Assembly (NCBI GenBank): GCA_029261595.1
Contig: JAJDAZ010000041.1
Coordinates: 1-64,000, forward strand
From: Nitrospinaceae bacterium
GTDB taxonomy: Bacteria > Nitrospinota > Nitrospinia > Nitrospinales > VA-1
Length of the DNA: 64,000 nt
Reading direction: 5' to 3'
Part shown: positions 16,311 through 24,432 of the stretch, in pieces
How positions within the stretch are numbered: the first letter of the stretch is position 1
How the letters are laid out: the number at the start of each line of letters is the position of its first letter
Made by a program: the position numbers and the translations under genes
Notes under the pieces: generated by a model
Databases searched by the model: none
What the model saw: only the letters and a program-made list of their open reading frames with translations
Told to the model about the DNA's origin: nothing

Positions 16311-17540
16311 TTACTTTCTGGCAACTTCTATTCCCAGATACTTTTTAATTTCCTCAACAATAACTTCAGAAGGCATGGTCATGCCGCCTGCAACATGGGG
16401 ACCTGCAACGACCCGCTCGTTGTTGGGAACAATGGCTTTGATTTCGCGGGCCAACCAACCGGCCATATTGAACTCAGGCACAAAGATGTGTTTGGCGCGC
16501 TTGGTGGCTTCCTTGATTTCTTCGTGCGGGAAAGGCCGAATGGTTTTGATCTTGACCAATCCGACTTTGATGCCCTCTTCTTCAAGCAAACGAATGGCTT
16601 CCCGTCCCTGCGAAACAGCAGTTCCGGAAGAAACAAGGAGGATCTCACGGTCAATATTTTCGACATCGATCAAGCCATCCAACAATGGAATGGTGTGCTT
16701 GCGAGACCGCTCCACAGCCGCACGAACCTCCTGCTGCCAGGATGCGTGGGTTGAATAACTGATGTAATTGGACTTCATAACGAATGGATCCCGCATCATC
16801 CGAATCGGGGGACATTCCATATCCATACACGGTACCGGAGATTTATAAGGATCGTAAGGCGTCAGGCAAAGGTTTTCCGGTGGAAGCATGACGGTGTCCT
16901 TCGTGTGGGTCACGAAGAAACCATCGCACATGGTCGCGATGGGAATATGCACATCGGGCTGTTCCGCAACAATAAAACCTTTAAGGATAAAATCGTATAG
17001 ATCTTGCGCTGTTTCCGCATGCCACATCAGCATCCCGGTTTCCAGAAGATAAGACGCTTCCAGAGTATCGGGCTGAATGCTCAAGGGAGAATTGACGCCG
17101 CGCATGGTCACACACACCTGAATCGGCAAACGAGAGCCCGCCCACATGGGAAAGTTTTCCATGGCGCGCAGGGTTCCAGGACCGGCCGTGGTGGTGAAAA
17201 CCCGATGCCCGCCAAAGGCGGCTCCGGCGCACTGGCCCATAACAGCAAATTCACTTTCGCCACGAAAATACTCTTCCAGATAACCTTCTGAATACAGCTC
17301 ACCGATCAAAGCCGCCGCCTCACTTTGTGGGGTGATCGGGTAAGCCACTGAGGTGCCCACACTGGCTACCTTGATCGCCTGTCGAATGACCTCACTGCCA
17401 GTCATGAAGCTCGGAGTCCTTTCGGCATCGTAAAACATGGTATTGATGTCAGTGTAAGTCTGGTCCATTTTATTCTTGGTACCCAACTTCACATGCTGAG
17501 ATTTTATTACTCTATTTGGACTTGCAACCGGCTTATTCAT
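16311..17540 (-). CDS. 2-oxoacid:ferredoxin oxidoreductase, alpha subunit
   Basis: The protein has 409 residues. The pyrimidine-binding domain begins near FMTGSEVIRQAIKVASVG; VAYPITPQSEAA is the classic alpha-subunit motif. GECAGA appears here as GQCAGAAFGGHRVFTTTAGPG. The C-terminal part (LVSSGTAVSQGREAIRLL, then VGLVKIKTIRPFP) is the transketolase-C-like domain. About 25 residues precede the first conserved region, so MDQTYTDINTM could be an alternative start. The gene is second in the operon, 71 bp after the epsilon gene. Whether the substrate is pyruvate or 2-oxoglutarate is not decided by what I can see. Confidence 0.93.
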   Translation of the reverse strand: MNKPVASPNRVIKSQHVKLGTKNKMDQTYTDINTMFYDAERTPSFMTGSEVIRQAIKVASVGTSVAYPITPQSEAAALIGELYSEGYLEEYFRGESEFAVMGQCAGAAFGGHRVFTTTAGPGTLRAMENFPMWAGSRLPIQVCVTMRGVNSPLSIQPDTLEASYLLETGMLMWHAETAQDLYDFILKGFIVAEQPDVHIPIATMCDGFFVTHTKDTVMLPPENLCLTPYDPYKSPVPCMDMECPPIRMMRDPFVMKSNYISYSTHASWQQEVRAAVERSRKHTIPLLDGLIDVENIDREILLVSSGTAVSQGREAIRLLEEEGIKVGLVKIKTIRPFPHEEIKEATKRAKHIFVPEFNMAGWLAREIKAIVPNNERVVAGPHVAGGMTMPSEVIVEEIKKYLGIEVARK

Positions 17541-17611
17541 AAAATCACTCCCTTGGAAATGACATTCAACAGAGCTGATCCAACGCTCAATTTATAAAAA
17601 ATTTTCCCGCT

Positions 17612-18244
17612 CTAGGCCACTCGCCCGGAACTGGTCATTTTAATCTGTACAAACGATTCCGCCTGACTTTTTACGCCTTCTTTTTTCAATTTATTGACCG
17701 CGTCCATAAGTTTCGTGATCTTCTCCACGGAAGCATCGCGAAATGACAGGCACGCATCTTCATGACCGGCCTGGGCACACATTGCCATGGTGAAACAATC
17801 GGTTCCGCCGCGAATGATTTTCAGCGCCAGATTTGCCTGATGACAGTGTACACCGACAAATATGCACACATCTATTTTATTATGCCAAATTGTCAAATTA
17901 GGATGATTGGGATTGATTTCCGCTTCCGCGTCAATTTTTGGGTATTTGGGGCGGTAATCCGCCATCGGAATCAATCGAGCCGGGAGCGCGTCAGCCAAAG
18001 CCCGGATAGCCTTTGCCTTTTTGGTGGCGTTTTCATTCCAATTCCAAAGAACCAAGGGGCCTGGGAAAATGGTCGGCACTTTCGCTTCAAGAAATTTCCG
18101 GGCGGCATATTCATAACCTTCTTCTTCTGGAGCGATTCTTCCTTCTATATGGCATTCTCCCGGATCGGGTAAAATAACTCCCATTGAAGCGGCGGCAGGA
18201 GGGAGGAAGGCCTCCGGCCCAGCTTTGACCTGATATTGGCTCAT
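17612..18244 (-). CDS. 2-oxoacid:ferredoxin oxidoreductase, fifth (epsilon-type) subunit
   Basis: The protein has 210 residues. It lacks the motifs of the four classic subunits. The core (GPLVLWNWNENA, ADYRPKYPKID, HPNLTIWHNKIDVCIFVGVHCHQANLALKIIRGGTDCFTMAMC) resembles the Rossmann-like epsilon subunit of CO dehydrogenase/acetyl-CoA synthase and the extra subunit of five-subunit oxidoreductases in Hydrogenobacter and Nitrospina. The similarity is from memory of the family, so the name is tentative. It is the first gene of the operon, 71 bp before alpha, about 118 nt after the predicted transcription start. A structural or electron-transfer role is likely; no catalytic residues are apparent. 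Confidence 0.75.
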   Translation of the reverse strand: MSQYQVKAGPEAFLPPAAASMGVILPDPGECHIEGRIAPEEEGYEYAARKFLEAKVPTIFPGPLVLWNWNENATKKAKAIRALADALPARLIPMADYRPKYPKIDAEAEINPNHPNLTIWHNKIDVCIFVGVHCHQANLALKIIRGGTDCFTMAMCAQAGHEDACLSFRDASVEKITKLMDAVNKLKKEGVKSQAESFVQIKMTSSGRVA

Positions 18245-18368
18245 TCTAAAGTCCTTTACGGGTGATTAACAATTTGAAAGAGAGTCACTATAAACTACAG
18301 CCCTCAAGCTTGTCAAACCTTTTCACTTAAAGCGGGTTAGACCGGTTTCTGCACATAATCTGGTTGAT

Positions 18369-18397
18369 ATTATACGGTTTAAAATGGCCTTGACCAA
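18369..18397 (-). promoter_or_regulatory. Sigma-70-type promoter of the oxidoreductase operon
   Basis: On the minus strand TTGGTC (18392-18397) and TATAAT (18369-18374) are separated by exactly 17 bp. Transcription would start near 18362, giving a leader of roughly 118 nt. ACCGGTT occurs on both sides (18341 and 18404), 63 bp apart, and could be a regulator site. Confidence 0.7.
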
Positions 18398-18691
18398 CTC
18401 TCTACCGGTTTTATTTTCTACTCGGGATATCCTTGTTCTGAATTTCGAGCTTAAGCTAAGGAAATGGCAAAGCAGGTTCCAAGTCTTCAGACAAGACGGA
18501 CTGAGCCCCGATCCAGCGGATTTTTATGAGGTTTCGGCTATCTGAAGGGGTGAGTTTCTCCGGAAAAACCCGCTTTCGCTCAACAATGGCCTAAAGGGCA
18601 CCGAGTCTTCAAGACATCATTACTACAGGCTTTCATGCAATGATACGGTGGTTGAGGAGCCCTGGATGCGGAAAGACCACGATTCCTTATT
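18398..18691. other. Intergenic stretch with no recognised gene
   Basis: The stretch between the oxidoreductase promoter and the rubrerythrin-like gene stop holds no ORF I believe. The plus-strand ORF at 18640-18909 is the shadow of the rubrerythrin-like gene. A GC-rich partial inverted repeat near 18548-18573 is too weak to call. I see no tRNA or other RNA gene. Confidence 0.5.
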
Positions 18692-19228
18692 TTATGAAGA
18701 AAACGACTTTTTCAACTCCTCCAATCCGGCGAGATGTTTTTTTTCCTCCGCCAGCAGATGCAGGAAAATGGTCCGGACATCCAGTTTCTTCTCGTGTACC
18801 AGAAGGTCACTCAACACCTGAATGGATCTTTGTTCCGACTGAATTCCCAATTCCAGAGCTTCGGCGTCGGTTGCAAAATCGGGAATTTTTCCGTCGCGTC
18901 CGCTTTTGATATCCGGGAACACTTTGCCCTTCAATTCCAGGGCGATGAAATTATCCACATGCTGGCGGGAGCTGGATTTTTTCTGCAGGACCGGTTGCAG
19001 AAACCGGGCTTTGGCCTGCAAGGTCTGGATATGTTCTTTTTCCTCATCCGCCAGGTGCTGAAACATTTTTTTTACCTGAGGGTCTTTGGCTTTTTTGGCG
19101 GCTTTTTCGTAAAAATTCAGCCCCTGCTTTTCAATACACAGGCTCACCGCAATGGCATCTACGCAATGAAAACTGATGGGCGGTTTTGTTTCCGCCGGCT
19201 CTTGATCTTTCACCCCATCGTCCTTCAT
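18692..19228 (-). CDS. Rubrerythrin-like (ferritin-fold) diiron protein
   Basis: The protein has 178 residues. Two helical repeats carry the diiron pattern: a first glutamate in CIEKQGLNFYEKAA with EEKEH, then a second in GIQSEQRSIQVLSD with EEKKH. The C-terminal rubredoxin domain of classical rubrerythrin is absent; the protein ends shortly after the second ExxH helix. A segment rich in lysine, serine and phenylalanine joins the two halves. Such proteins handle peroxide or iron in the cytoplasm, which would suit protection of the oxygen-sensitive Fe-S enzyme encoded upstream. That link is inference. It appears monocistronic. Confidence 0.85.
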   Translation of the reverse strand: MKDDGVKDQEPAETKPPISFHCVDAIAVSLCIEKQGLNFYEKAAKKAKDPQVKKMFQHLADEEKEHIQTLQAKARFLQPVLQKKSSSRQHVDNFIALELKGKVFPDIKSGRDGKIPDFATDAEALELGIQSEQRSIQVLSDLLVHEKKLDVRTIFLHLLAEEKKHLAGLEELKKSFSS

Positions 19229-19528
19229 ATTAAGATGATTATTCAGGCCCTTCTATCTCCAGGACACTCAACCCATTGGACCGGTTTATCGCGGAAAAGT
19301 TTCAAACCAATTGCAATCTGACCGTTGAATCATGATATATTGCTGGCGTCGAAGGCCCGGTTAACAAAGGGCGCCTGGCGACACTTCGTCTGCAAACCAT
19401 TCTGTCATCCCTTTTATTTACGGCCTTTATTCGACCAGCTCGGCTTCATTGAAATCGTTGAAAAGGAAACCGTTCCTTTATGATGCCCCTGCCTGGCAAA
19501 CCTGCTTAAGGATTATAATGATATCGAC
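19229..19528. promoter_or_regulatory. Divergent intergenic region (rubrerythrin-like / rnhA)
   Basis: The region must hold promoters in both directions. An extended -10-like TGATATATT lies near 19336, but no -35 at standard spacing accompanies it. No ORF or RNA gene is recognised. AAGGA just before the rnhA start (about 19508-19512) is a modest ribosome binding site. Confidence 0.3.
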
Positions 19529-19960
19529 ATGAAAAAAATAACAATATTTACGGATGGCTGTTGCAAAGGCAACCCCGGACCGGGAGGCTATGGTTGCCTC
19601 ATAAAATTCAACGGAAAAGTCAAAGAGTTGAAGGGCGGCGAAAAATCGACCACCAATAACATCATGGAACTCACCGCCGCCATCGTCGCTTTGCAATCCC
19701 TCAAAGAACCTTGTGAGGTGGATTTGACCACCGACTCCCAGTACATGAAAAAGGGAATGACGGAATGGATCAACGGCTGGATCCGCAAGGGGTGGCTCAC
19801 GGCGTCTCGCCAGCCTGTAAAAAACAAGGACCTGTGGCAGGAGCTTCACCGTTTGAGTAAGGTGCACAAAGTCAAGTGGCACTGGGTCAAGGCCCATAAC
19901 GGGCATCCCGAAAATGAACGCGCCGACGCCCTGGCTAACGAAGGGCTCAGTTTAATCTAA
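19529..19960 (+). CDS. rnhA: Ribonuclease HI
   Basis: The protein has 143 residues. It cuts the RNA strand of RNA-DNA hybrids. The four catalytic acids are visible: D in [16 protein letters not shown] in [11 protein letters not shown] in [11 protein letters not shown] and D in [10 protein letters not shown]. The flap histidine lies in [12 protein letters not shown]. The basic tryptophan-rich handle ([10 protein letters not shown]) marks the E. coli-type enzyme. It lies 19 bp before mltA on the same strand and is probably cotranscribed, though the functions are unrelated. No anomalies. Confidence 0.97.
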   Translation: MKKITIFTDGCCKGNPGPGGYGCLIKFNGKVKELKGGEKSTTNNIMELTAAIVALQSLKEPCEVDLTTDSQYMKKGMTEWINGWIRKGWLTASRQPVKNKDLWQELHRLSKVHKVKWHWVKAHNGHPENERADALANEGLSLI

Positions 19961-19979
19961 CCAACCGGCTTTTATAAAA

Positions 19980-21344
19980 ATGTCTGCCCCGCCTGAAGAC
20001 TCACCAAAGAAATCGGCTGTTATAAAGCGGATCGGTCTGGCCATGGGTTTATTGTCCCTCACCGCGATTTTATTCCTCATTGATTCCTGCACCACTTTTT
20101 CTCCCGCCAAGGGGGAAAGCCCGTCCCGCATTGTGCGGGATCGTGATTCGAGCCTTAAACCTTCCACCGTTCAAGAGAAAAAGGATCGCCCTGCCTTTAA
20201 AAAAGTAGACTCTCTACCGAATGCTCCGACGAGCCTCCCCCCTTCCACAGCGGGCGGGGATGTCTCAAGTCTGGCTCCTCTGGACCTGCCGATCAATGTG
20301 CAGGACGATATGGACTGGAACAGCCTGGAACGAGTCATCCAAAATCAGCTCGCTGTCATGGAGGCTCAAAATGACTTCGAACCGGTGACCCTGGAAGGTT
20401 TGAATTTAACCAGGGGGGATTTGAAAAACTCTCTCAGGTTATTTCTGGGTTTATTGAGACAAAATCTTACACCGGATGAATTCAACCACCGGGTCAGGAA
20501 AGAATTCAAGTTTTTTAAGGCCGGTCAGGGCAAAGACAAAAAATTTCTGTTCACCGGGTACTACACCCCTGTTATCCCGGCCAGCCCCGTTAAAACAGAG
20601 GAATACATCTACCCCCTGTACCGTTTGCCCGATGATTCTCCGGAGTTTAATTTCGTGAGTCACGCGCCGTCCGGCAATCCAGAAAACTTCTCCCTCACTT
20701 CCTGGAAAAATTTAACCCGCAAACAAATCGACCATCACCGGGCGCTAAAAAACAAACACCTGGAGATTGCCTGGCTGAAGGACGACCTGGAACGGTTTTT
20801 CCTGCACATTCAGGGGTCGGCCATGCTCCGGTTTCCGGACGGCAAGCTCCAGAGCGTGGGTTACGCAGGCGCCAATAATTATGGTTACCAGGGCATCGGT
20901 AAATTGATGGTGAAAGACGGCCTTCTCGGCAAAGGCCAGCGCTCCATGCAAGGCATCAAAAAATACCTGAGAAGCCATCCGGAAAAAATTCCTTATTACT
21001 TTTACCAAAACAAACGCTATATCTTTTTCACCTACAAAGACCAGGGGCCGCAGGGTTCAGGAGGTGGGGTGCTGGTTGGCGGGCGCTCGCTTGCGACCGA
21101 CAAATCGATTTATCCGGCAGGCGGGCTGGCACTCATTTTCGTCAGAAAACCCGTTCTCAATCGGGACAATAAAATAGTGCGCTGGAAACGGACCTTTCGC
21201 TTTGTGGTGGATCAGGACACCGGAAGCGATATCAAGGGACCGGGACGCGCCGATCTTTTTTTCGGCATCGGCCAGCGGCCAGGAATCATGGCGGGAAGTT
21301 TCAAGGAATGGGGTGACGTCTACTACCTGATAAAAAAGAAATAG
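19980..21344 (+). CDS. mltA: MltA-type membrane-bound lytic murein transglycosylase
   Basis: The protein has 454 residues. An N-terminal hydrophobic segment (about 18-36) ends in LIDSC; this is a poor lipobox because of the aspartate, so it may be lipidated or stay as a membrane anchor. Residues about 45-110 are a low-complexity linker. The MltA domain includes FTGYYTPVIPAS, YPLYRLPDD, LRFPDGK and GYAGANNYGYQGIG. The C-terminal 3D domain carries the catalytic aspartates in DQDTGSDIKGPGRADLFFG. The enzyme cleaves glycan strands to 1,6-anhydro products during wall turnover. About 19 bp separate it from rnhA. Confidence 0.93.
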   Translation: MSAPPEDSPKKSAVIKRIGLAMGLLSLTAILFLIDSCTTFSPAKGESPSRIVRDRDSSLKPSTVQEKKDRPAFKKVDSLPNAPTSLPPSTAGGDVSSLAPLDLPINVQDDMDWNSLERVIQNQLAVMEAQNDFEPVTLEGLNLTRGDLKNSLRLFLGLLRQNLTPDEFNHRVRKEFKFFKAGQGKDKKFLFTGYYTPVIPASPVKTEEYIYPLYRLPDDSPEFNFVSHAPSGNPENFSLTSWKNLTRKQIDHHRALKNKHLEIAWLKDDLERFFLHIQGSAMLRFPDGKLQSVGYAGANNYGYQGIGKLMVKDGLLGKGQRSMQGIKKYLRSHPEKIPYYFYQNKRYIFFTYKDQGPQGSGGGVLVGGRSLATDKSIYPAGGLALIFVRKPVLNRDNKIVRWKRTFRFVVDQDTGSDIKGPGRADLFFGIGQRPGIMAGSFKEWGDVYYLIKKK

Positions 21345-21438
21345 CCGACCAAGGTGACGCTGGACCCAATATTAAGGTTCGGTGGATTATGGCTGAACGA
21401 CTTCTTTTTCATTCACTTTCAGGGCCTCGCGTGGCGTC

Positions 21439-21483
21439 AGGCCCAAACTTCCTCCCCACGTAGTGGGGGGGGGGGGGGGGGGG
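21439..21483. repeat. Dispersed hairpin repeat, copy 1, running into a G19 tract
   Basis: AGGCCCAAACTTCCTCCCC then ACGTAGTGGGG forms a hairpin (CCCCAC-GTA-GTGGGG) that matches copies at 23384 and 38094. The right arm extends into 19 consecutive G residues (21465-21483) ending at the stop codon of the minus-strand gene. It sits between convergent genes and could act as a terminator. The rest of 21345-21438 shows no gene. Confidence 0.7.
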
Positions 21484-22029
21484 TTACATCGGTTCGCTGT
21501 ACAGGGAAACCAGCCGCTTGTCGATAAAATCAAACCGCTCGGACCGCACATTGAACTGTTCTTTTTCCGGGTCGCCGCTGACTGCTGAAAAGTCCATGTT
21601 CTTGAGATTCCTTCGAATCATGCTGGCAAACGTGATGGTCTCGGGCTTCTCCTCGATTTCCAGATATTCCACCGCACGAAGAAACGTCGAACCGGTGCTG
21701 GCAATGTCGTCGACAATCAACCAGTGCGTATCTTTTGGGTACACGGGCATTTCCATTTGCGCAGAGTCGATTCTCTTTTTCGGCATGATATGAAAAGGCA
21801 ATCCCATCAATTTTGACAATTGAAAACCGATCCTGATTCCCTGGGTCTCACATCCTATCACCACATTGAATTTCCCGTGTTCTGCCTGCCAGGTTTTCAG
21901 TTTGTGGTGGAGCATTTCGCAGTAAGCTTCGTTCATCGCATCGGACAATAATTCATATTCATAGGTGTAATTCGACTTTACGCCATTGCTCAAGACAAAC
22001 ACACCATCCTTAATGATTCTCGAAAACAC
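21484..22029 (-). CDS. Orotate phosphoribosyltransferase-like protein
   Basis: The protein has 181 residues. The PRPP-binding motif HWLIVDDIASTGSTFLRA (about 102-119) and the earlier VIGCETQGIRIGFQLSKLMGLP loop define a type I phosphoribosyltransferase, closest to PyrE-like proteins. The C-terminal 45 residues are less typical, so the substrate may not be orotate. The start at 2029 in the 22 kb line lies 60 bp from the PIMT stop on the same strand, so the two may be one transcript. The stop codon abuts the G19 tract, so replication slippage there would change only the 3' untranslated region. Confidence 0.8.
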   Translation of the reverse strand: MFSRIIKDGVFVLSNGVKSNYTYEYELLSDAMNEAYCEMLHHKLKTWQAEHGKFNVVIGCETQGIRIGFQLSKLMGLPFHIMPKKRIDSAQMEMPVYPKDTHWLIVDDIASTGSTFLRAVEYLEIEEKPETITFASMIRRNLKNMDFSAVSGDPEKEQFNVRSERFDFIDKRLVSLYSEPM

Positions 22030-22089
22030 GTACCGTTCTCCTTACAGGTTGGACAAACCTTCGTCCCATGGATCAAACATATTTTAAAT

Positions 22090-22788
22090 TCACAGCGAGT
22101 TTCTGGACGGCCCCGTACCCTCCGGCCAGCCATATCTTCCCACAAGAGGAACAAATTTGCAGTACCCAATTTCCTGGGACGTGGTGCGGCCATTTTCCCG
22201 GGTCAAAATAGTCATGCTCTGTTTGTCCAGCCCTCCCACCGGCACGACCAGCCGCCCCCCTTCTCCCAGTTGATCGACCAGCATTTTGGGAATCTCCTGG
22301 GTGGATGCGGTGATGAGAATCACATCGAACGGCGCCTGATCCGGCCAGCCATAAGTCCCGTCAAACACCTTGAACACGATATTCATATAATTCAATCGCT
22401 CCAAAAGACTTTGCGCCTTCAAGCCCAGGGAGCGTATCCGCTCAATGGTAAAAACCTGGCCGGCCAGTTCCGCGAGCAGGGCCGTCTGATATCCGGAACC
22501 GGTGCCGATTTCCAACACCCGGTCGGTGTCTTTCAGGTTTAAAGCCTCGGTCATGGCGGCCACGATATAAGGTTGCGAAATGGTCTGGTTGTCGCCGATG
22601 GGCAACGGAAAATCACCATAAGCCTTGTGCTGAAATGTTTCATGCACAAACATATGCCGCGGGATCCGGTTCATCGCTTCCATGATTCTTAAATCTTTCA
22701 CACCCCGATCCACTAACTGCTCTTCGACCATCTTTCTCCTTTGACCGGAAAAAGATGTTATCGCCCGGTCAGCAGGATTCATCCGCAC
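22090..22788 (-). CDS. pcm: Protein-L-isoaspartate O-methyltransferase
   Basis: The protein has 232 residues. It methylates isoaspartyl residues in aged proteins so they can be repaired. RRKMVEEQLVDRGVKD, the PRHMFV segment, DNQTISQPYIVAAMTEAL (substrate binding) and VLEIGTGSGYQTALLA (S-adenosylmethionine motif I) are all family hallmarks. The late VVPVGGLDKQSM segment is also typical. The C-terminus is followed by a short extension with no clear role. It shares direction with the phosphoribosyltransferase gene. Together with the fructosamine kinase elsewhere in the window it adds to a protein-repair inventory. Confidence 0.96.
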   Translation of the reverse strand: MRMNPADRAITSFSGQRRKMVEEQLVDRGVKDLRIMEAMNRIPRHMFVHETFQHKAYGDFPLPIGDNQTISQPYIVAAMTEALNLKDTDRVLEIGTGSGYQTALLAELAGQVFTIERIRSLGLKAQSLLERLNYMNIVFKVFDGTYGWPDQAPFDVILITASTQEIPKMLVDQLGEGGRLVVPVGGLDKQSMTILTRENGRTTSQEIGYCKFVPLVGRYGWPEGTGPSRNSL

Positions 22789-22898
22789 ATCCTCTCATAA
22801 CCAATTCATTTCTTTGGACTTTTTCCATTAACAGTGATACAAATAAGGCCATCAATAAAAGTATAAACGTTGCGCTTTGAAACTTTCAGGATTGAAGC

Positions 22899-22938
22899 CC
22901 CGAACAAGCCGTTTTAAAACGGGCTCCGCCGTTTCGGG
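22899..22938. terminator. Large inverted repeat between pcm and the small unknown gene
   Basis: CCCGAA and TTCGGG form the outer arms; the inner CCGTTTTAAAACGG is a perfect 14-bp palindrome. A TTTTAT run follows only on the plus strand, where no gene leads into it. On the minus strand it lies about 80 bp after the stop of the gene at 23018. It may be a terminator or another extragenic palindrome. Confidence 0.45.
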
Positions 22939-23017
22939 TTTTATATGATCCACTTAAGGTGCGAACGTTTCCTTAAAAGGTTTTCGATCAATGGATGAAA
23001 AGCAGGCTCCGAAAATT

Positions 23018-23359
23018 TTAGTGCAGGGGGGTGAACCTTCGGGAATTTGGCGCTTCGTGCGGGGACTTGGGAAAAAAACCGGACCCACCCTGGGACTCTG
23101 GCAACGAGTTCAGTTTTTTGGGATTCTGGTAAAAAACCAATTCCCAGCAATCTTCCCATCCATCGTATTTCAGAAGGTAAATATTGTCATCATCGGCTTT
23201 GACTTTGAAATAACTCGTGCCTTCGCCATACCACCGGTCGACGATGTCTACGACTTCGTAGCGACGATCGATGAGGTTGAAGGCGATCGGCCTCTCGTTA
23301 AGCTTATAGCCTGACAAGCATTCCACCTTAATCATGCGGGTATGGTATGCCGAACTCAT
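23018..23359 (-). CDS. Small conserved protein of unknown function
   Basis: The ORF has 113 residues. The part from about residue 9 (MIKVECLSGYKLNERP, then IVDRWYGEGTSYFKVKADDDNIYLLKYD) looks like a small conserved family in Deltaproteobacteria-like genomes: a beta-rich protein ending shortly after WELVFY. The function is unknown. Either the first ATG or the internal ATG at residue 9 could be the start; neither has a good ribosome binding site, but homology favours the internal one. The last 30 residues (proline- and serine-rich) look unconserved. A dispersed repeat lies 25 bp upstream of the start. Confidence 0.6.
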   Translation of the reverse strand: MSSAYHTRMIKVECLSGYKLNERPIAFNLIDRRYEVVDIVDRWYGEGTSYFKVKADDDNIYLLKYDGWEDCWELVFYQNPKKLNSLPESQGGSGFFPKSPHEAPNSRRFTPLH

Positions 23360-23383
23360 AAAAAAGTAAACGTTTTTCTCCCG

Positions 23384-23436
23384 CCCCGTTACACGGGGAA
23401 AAAAGTTTGGGCTCCGCTCACTTTACCCCTACGGGG
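23384..23436 (-). repeat. Dispersed hairpin repeat, copy 2 (double hairpin)
   Basis: On the minus strand AGCCCAAACTTTTTTCCCC then GTGTAACGGGG matches the copies at 21439 and 38094. The hairpin is CCCCGT-TAC-ACGGGG, and a second one (CCCC-TAC-GGGG) follows at 23426-23436. Directly after it comes GGGGCATGAAGGCAA, which also occurs next to copy 3. It lies in a divergent intergenic region, so it is not simply a terminator. Confidence 0.7.
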
Positions 23437-23509
23437 CATGAAGGCAAAGGTCGAATATCACATGTTCACGAGCCCCGGGAATCTTTCTAGAAAAACATCA
23501 GGATAAAAA

Positions 23510-24415
23510 ATGCAGGAACCCAACTTAAAAAATATTGAGAAACATCTCGGTGAACTGGTTCGTGAGCGCAACCTGTTCACCACACCGGACCAGCTGGCGA
23601 CCGCCGGGGAATACATCCACCAGCAAATGCTGTCCTTGAACCTGTCGGTGAGTGAGGAAACCGTTCCCTTTGAAGGCAAGCAATCTAAAAACATTCTGGG
23701 GCTCAAAAAAGGCGCCGACCCGTCGGCAGGCACCTTCGTTCTGGCGGCGCATTACGATACGGTGGAAGGCTCACCGGGGGCCGATGACAATGCCAGCGCC
23801 GTTTCCGCTCTTCTTGAAACCGCGCGTTGCCTGGAAGCTTTGCAATTTGAAAAGTCACTTCTTTTTGCTGCATTCACTTTGGAAGAATACGGTTTCGTGG
23901 GAAGCCATCACTTTCTTGAACAGAGGCAAAACGAGGGTGAGCGTTTCTCAGGCATGATCTCGCTTGAAATGTTGGGTTTTTGTAGCCATGAAGCCGGGTC
24001 GCAGAATTACCCTCCCTACGTAGACGCCAGCCAATACCCGGATTCGGGGGATTTCATCGCCGTCGTGGGCAACGAACCCTCCGCAACCCTGGCCCATTCC
24101 CTGGCCGATACGATGGACCGGGCCGTTCCTCCCCTTGCGGTGGAAAAACTGGTGGTGCCGGGTCGCGGGGATCAGTTTCGCGAGGTGACCCTGAGCGATC
24201 ATTTCCCGTTCTGGGAAAATAACATTCCCGCAGTCATGGTCACGGACACGGCATTTCTCAGAAACCCGAATTACCATCAACCTTCGGACACGCTCGACAC
24301 GCTGGACATCGAGTTCATCGGCCAGGTAACGGCAGGCATCTGCAGATTTTTGGAAGCGCATTTAGGGACGCGCCATAAAAAGCAATCGCAACAGGGCGCC
24401 AATCCCTTAACCTGA
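23510..24415 (+). CDS. M28-family zinc aminopeptidase
   Basis: The protein has 301 residues. The metal-ligand series of M28 peptidases is complete: H in LAAHYDTV, D in GADDNASAV, the EE pair in LEEYGFVG, the acid in SLEMLGF and H in NYHQPSDTLDTLD. No signal peptide is seen at the N-terminus (MQEPNLKNIEKHLGELV), so it is probably cytoplasmic, whereas many M28 enzymes are exported. The stop is 17 bp before the giant AsmA-like gene, so cotranscription is possible. Substrate preference cannot be read from the sequence. Confidence 0.92.
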   Translation: MQEPNLKNIEKHLGELVRERNLFTTPDQLATAGEYIHQQMLSLNLSVSEETVPFEGKQSKNILGLKKGADPSAGTFVLAAHYDTVEGSPGADDNASAVSALLETARCLEALQFEKSLLFAAFTLEEYGFVGSHHFLEQRQNEGERFSGMISLEMLGFCSHEAGSQNYPPYVDASQYPDSGDFIAVVGNEPSATLAHSLADTMDRAVPPLAVEKLVVPGRGDQFREVTLSDHFPFWENNIPAVMVTDTAFLRNPNYHQPSDTLDTLDIEFIGQVTAGICRFLEAHLGTRHKKQSQQGANPLT

Positions 24416-24432
24416 CAAACTTATTTTAGGGC

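Noticed and set aside
18640-18909. 89-codon plus-strand ORF beginning with a P-loop-like GCGKTT
   Set aside because: It is antisense to the rubrerythrin-like gene; the P-loop resemblance is accidental and no Walker B or other motif follows.
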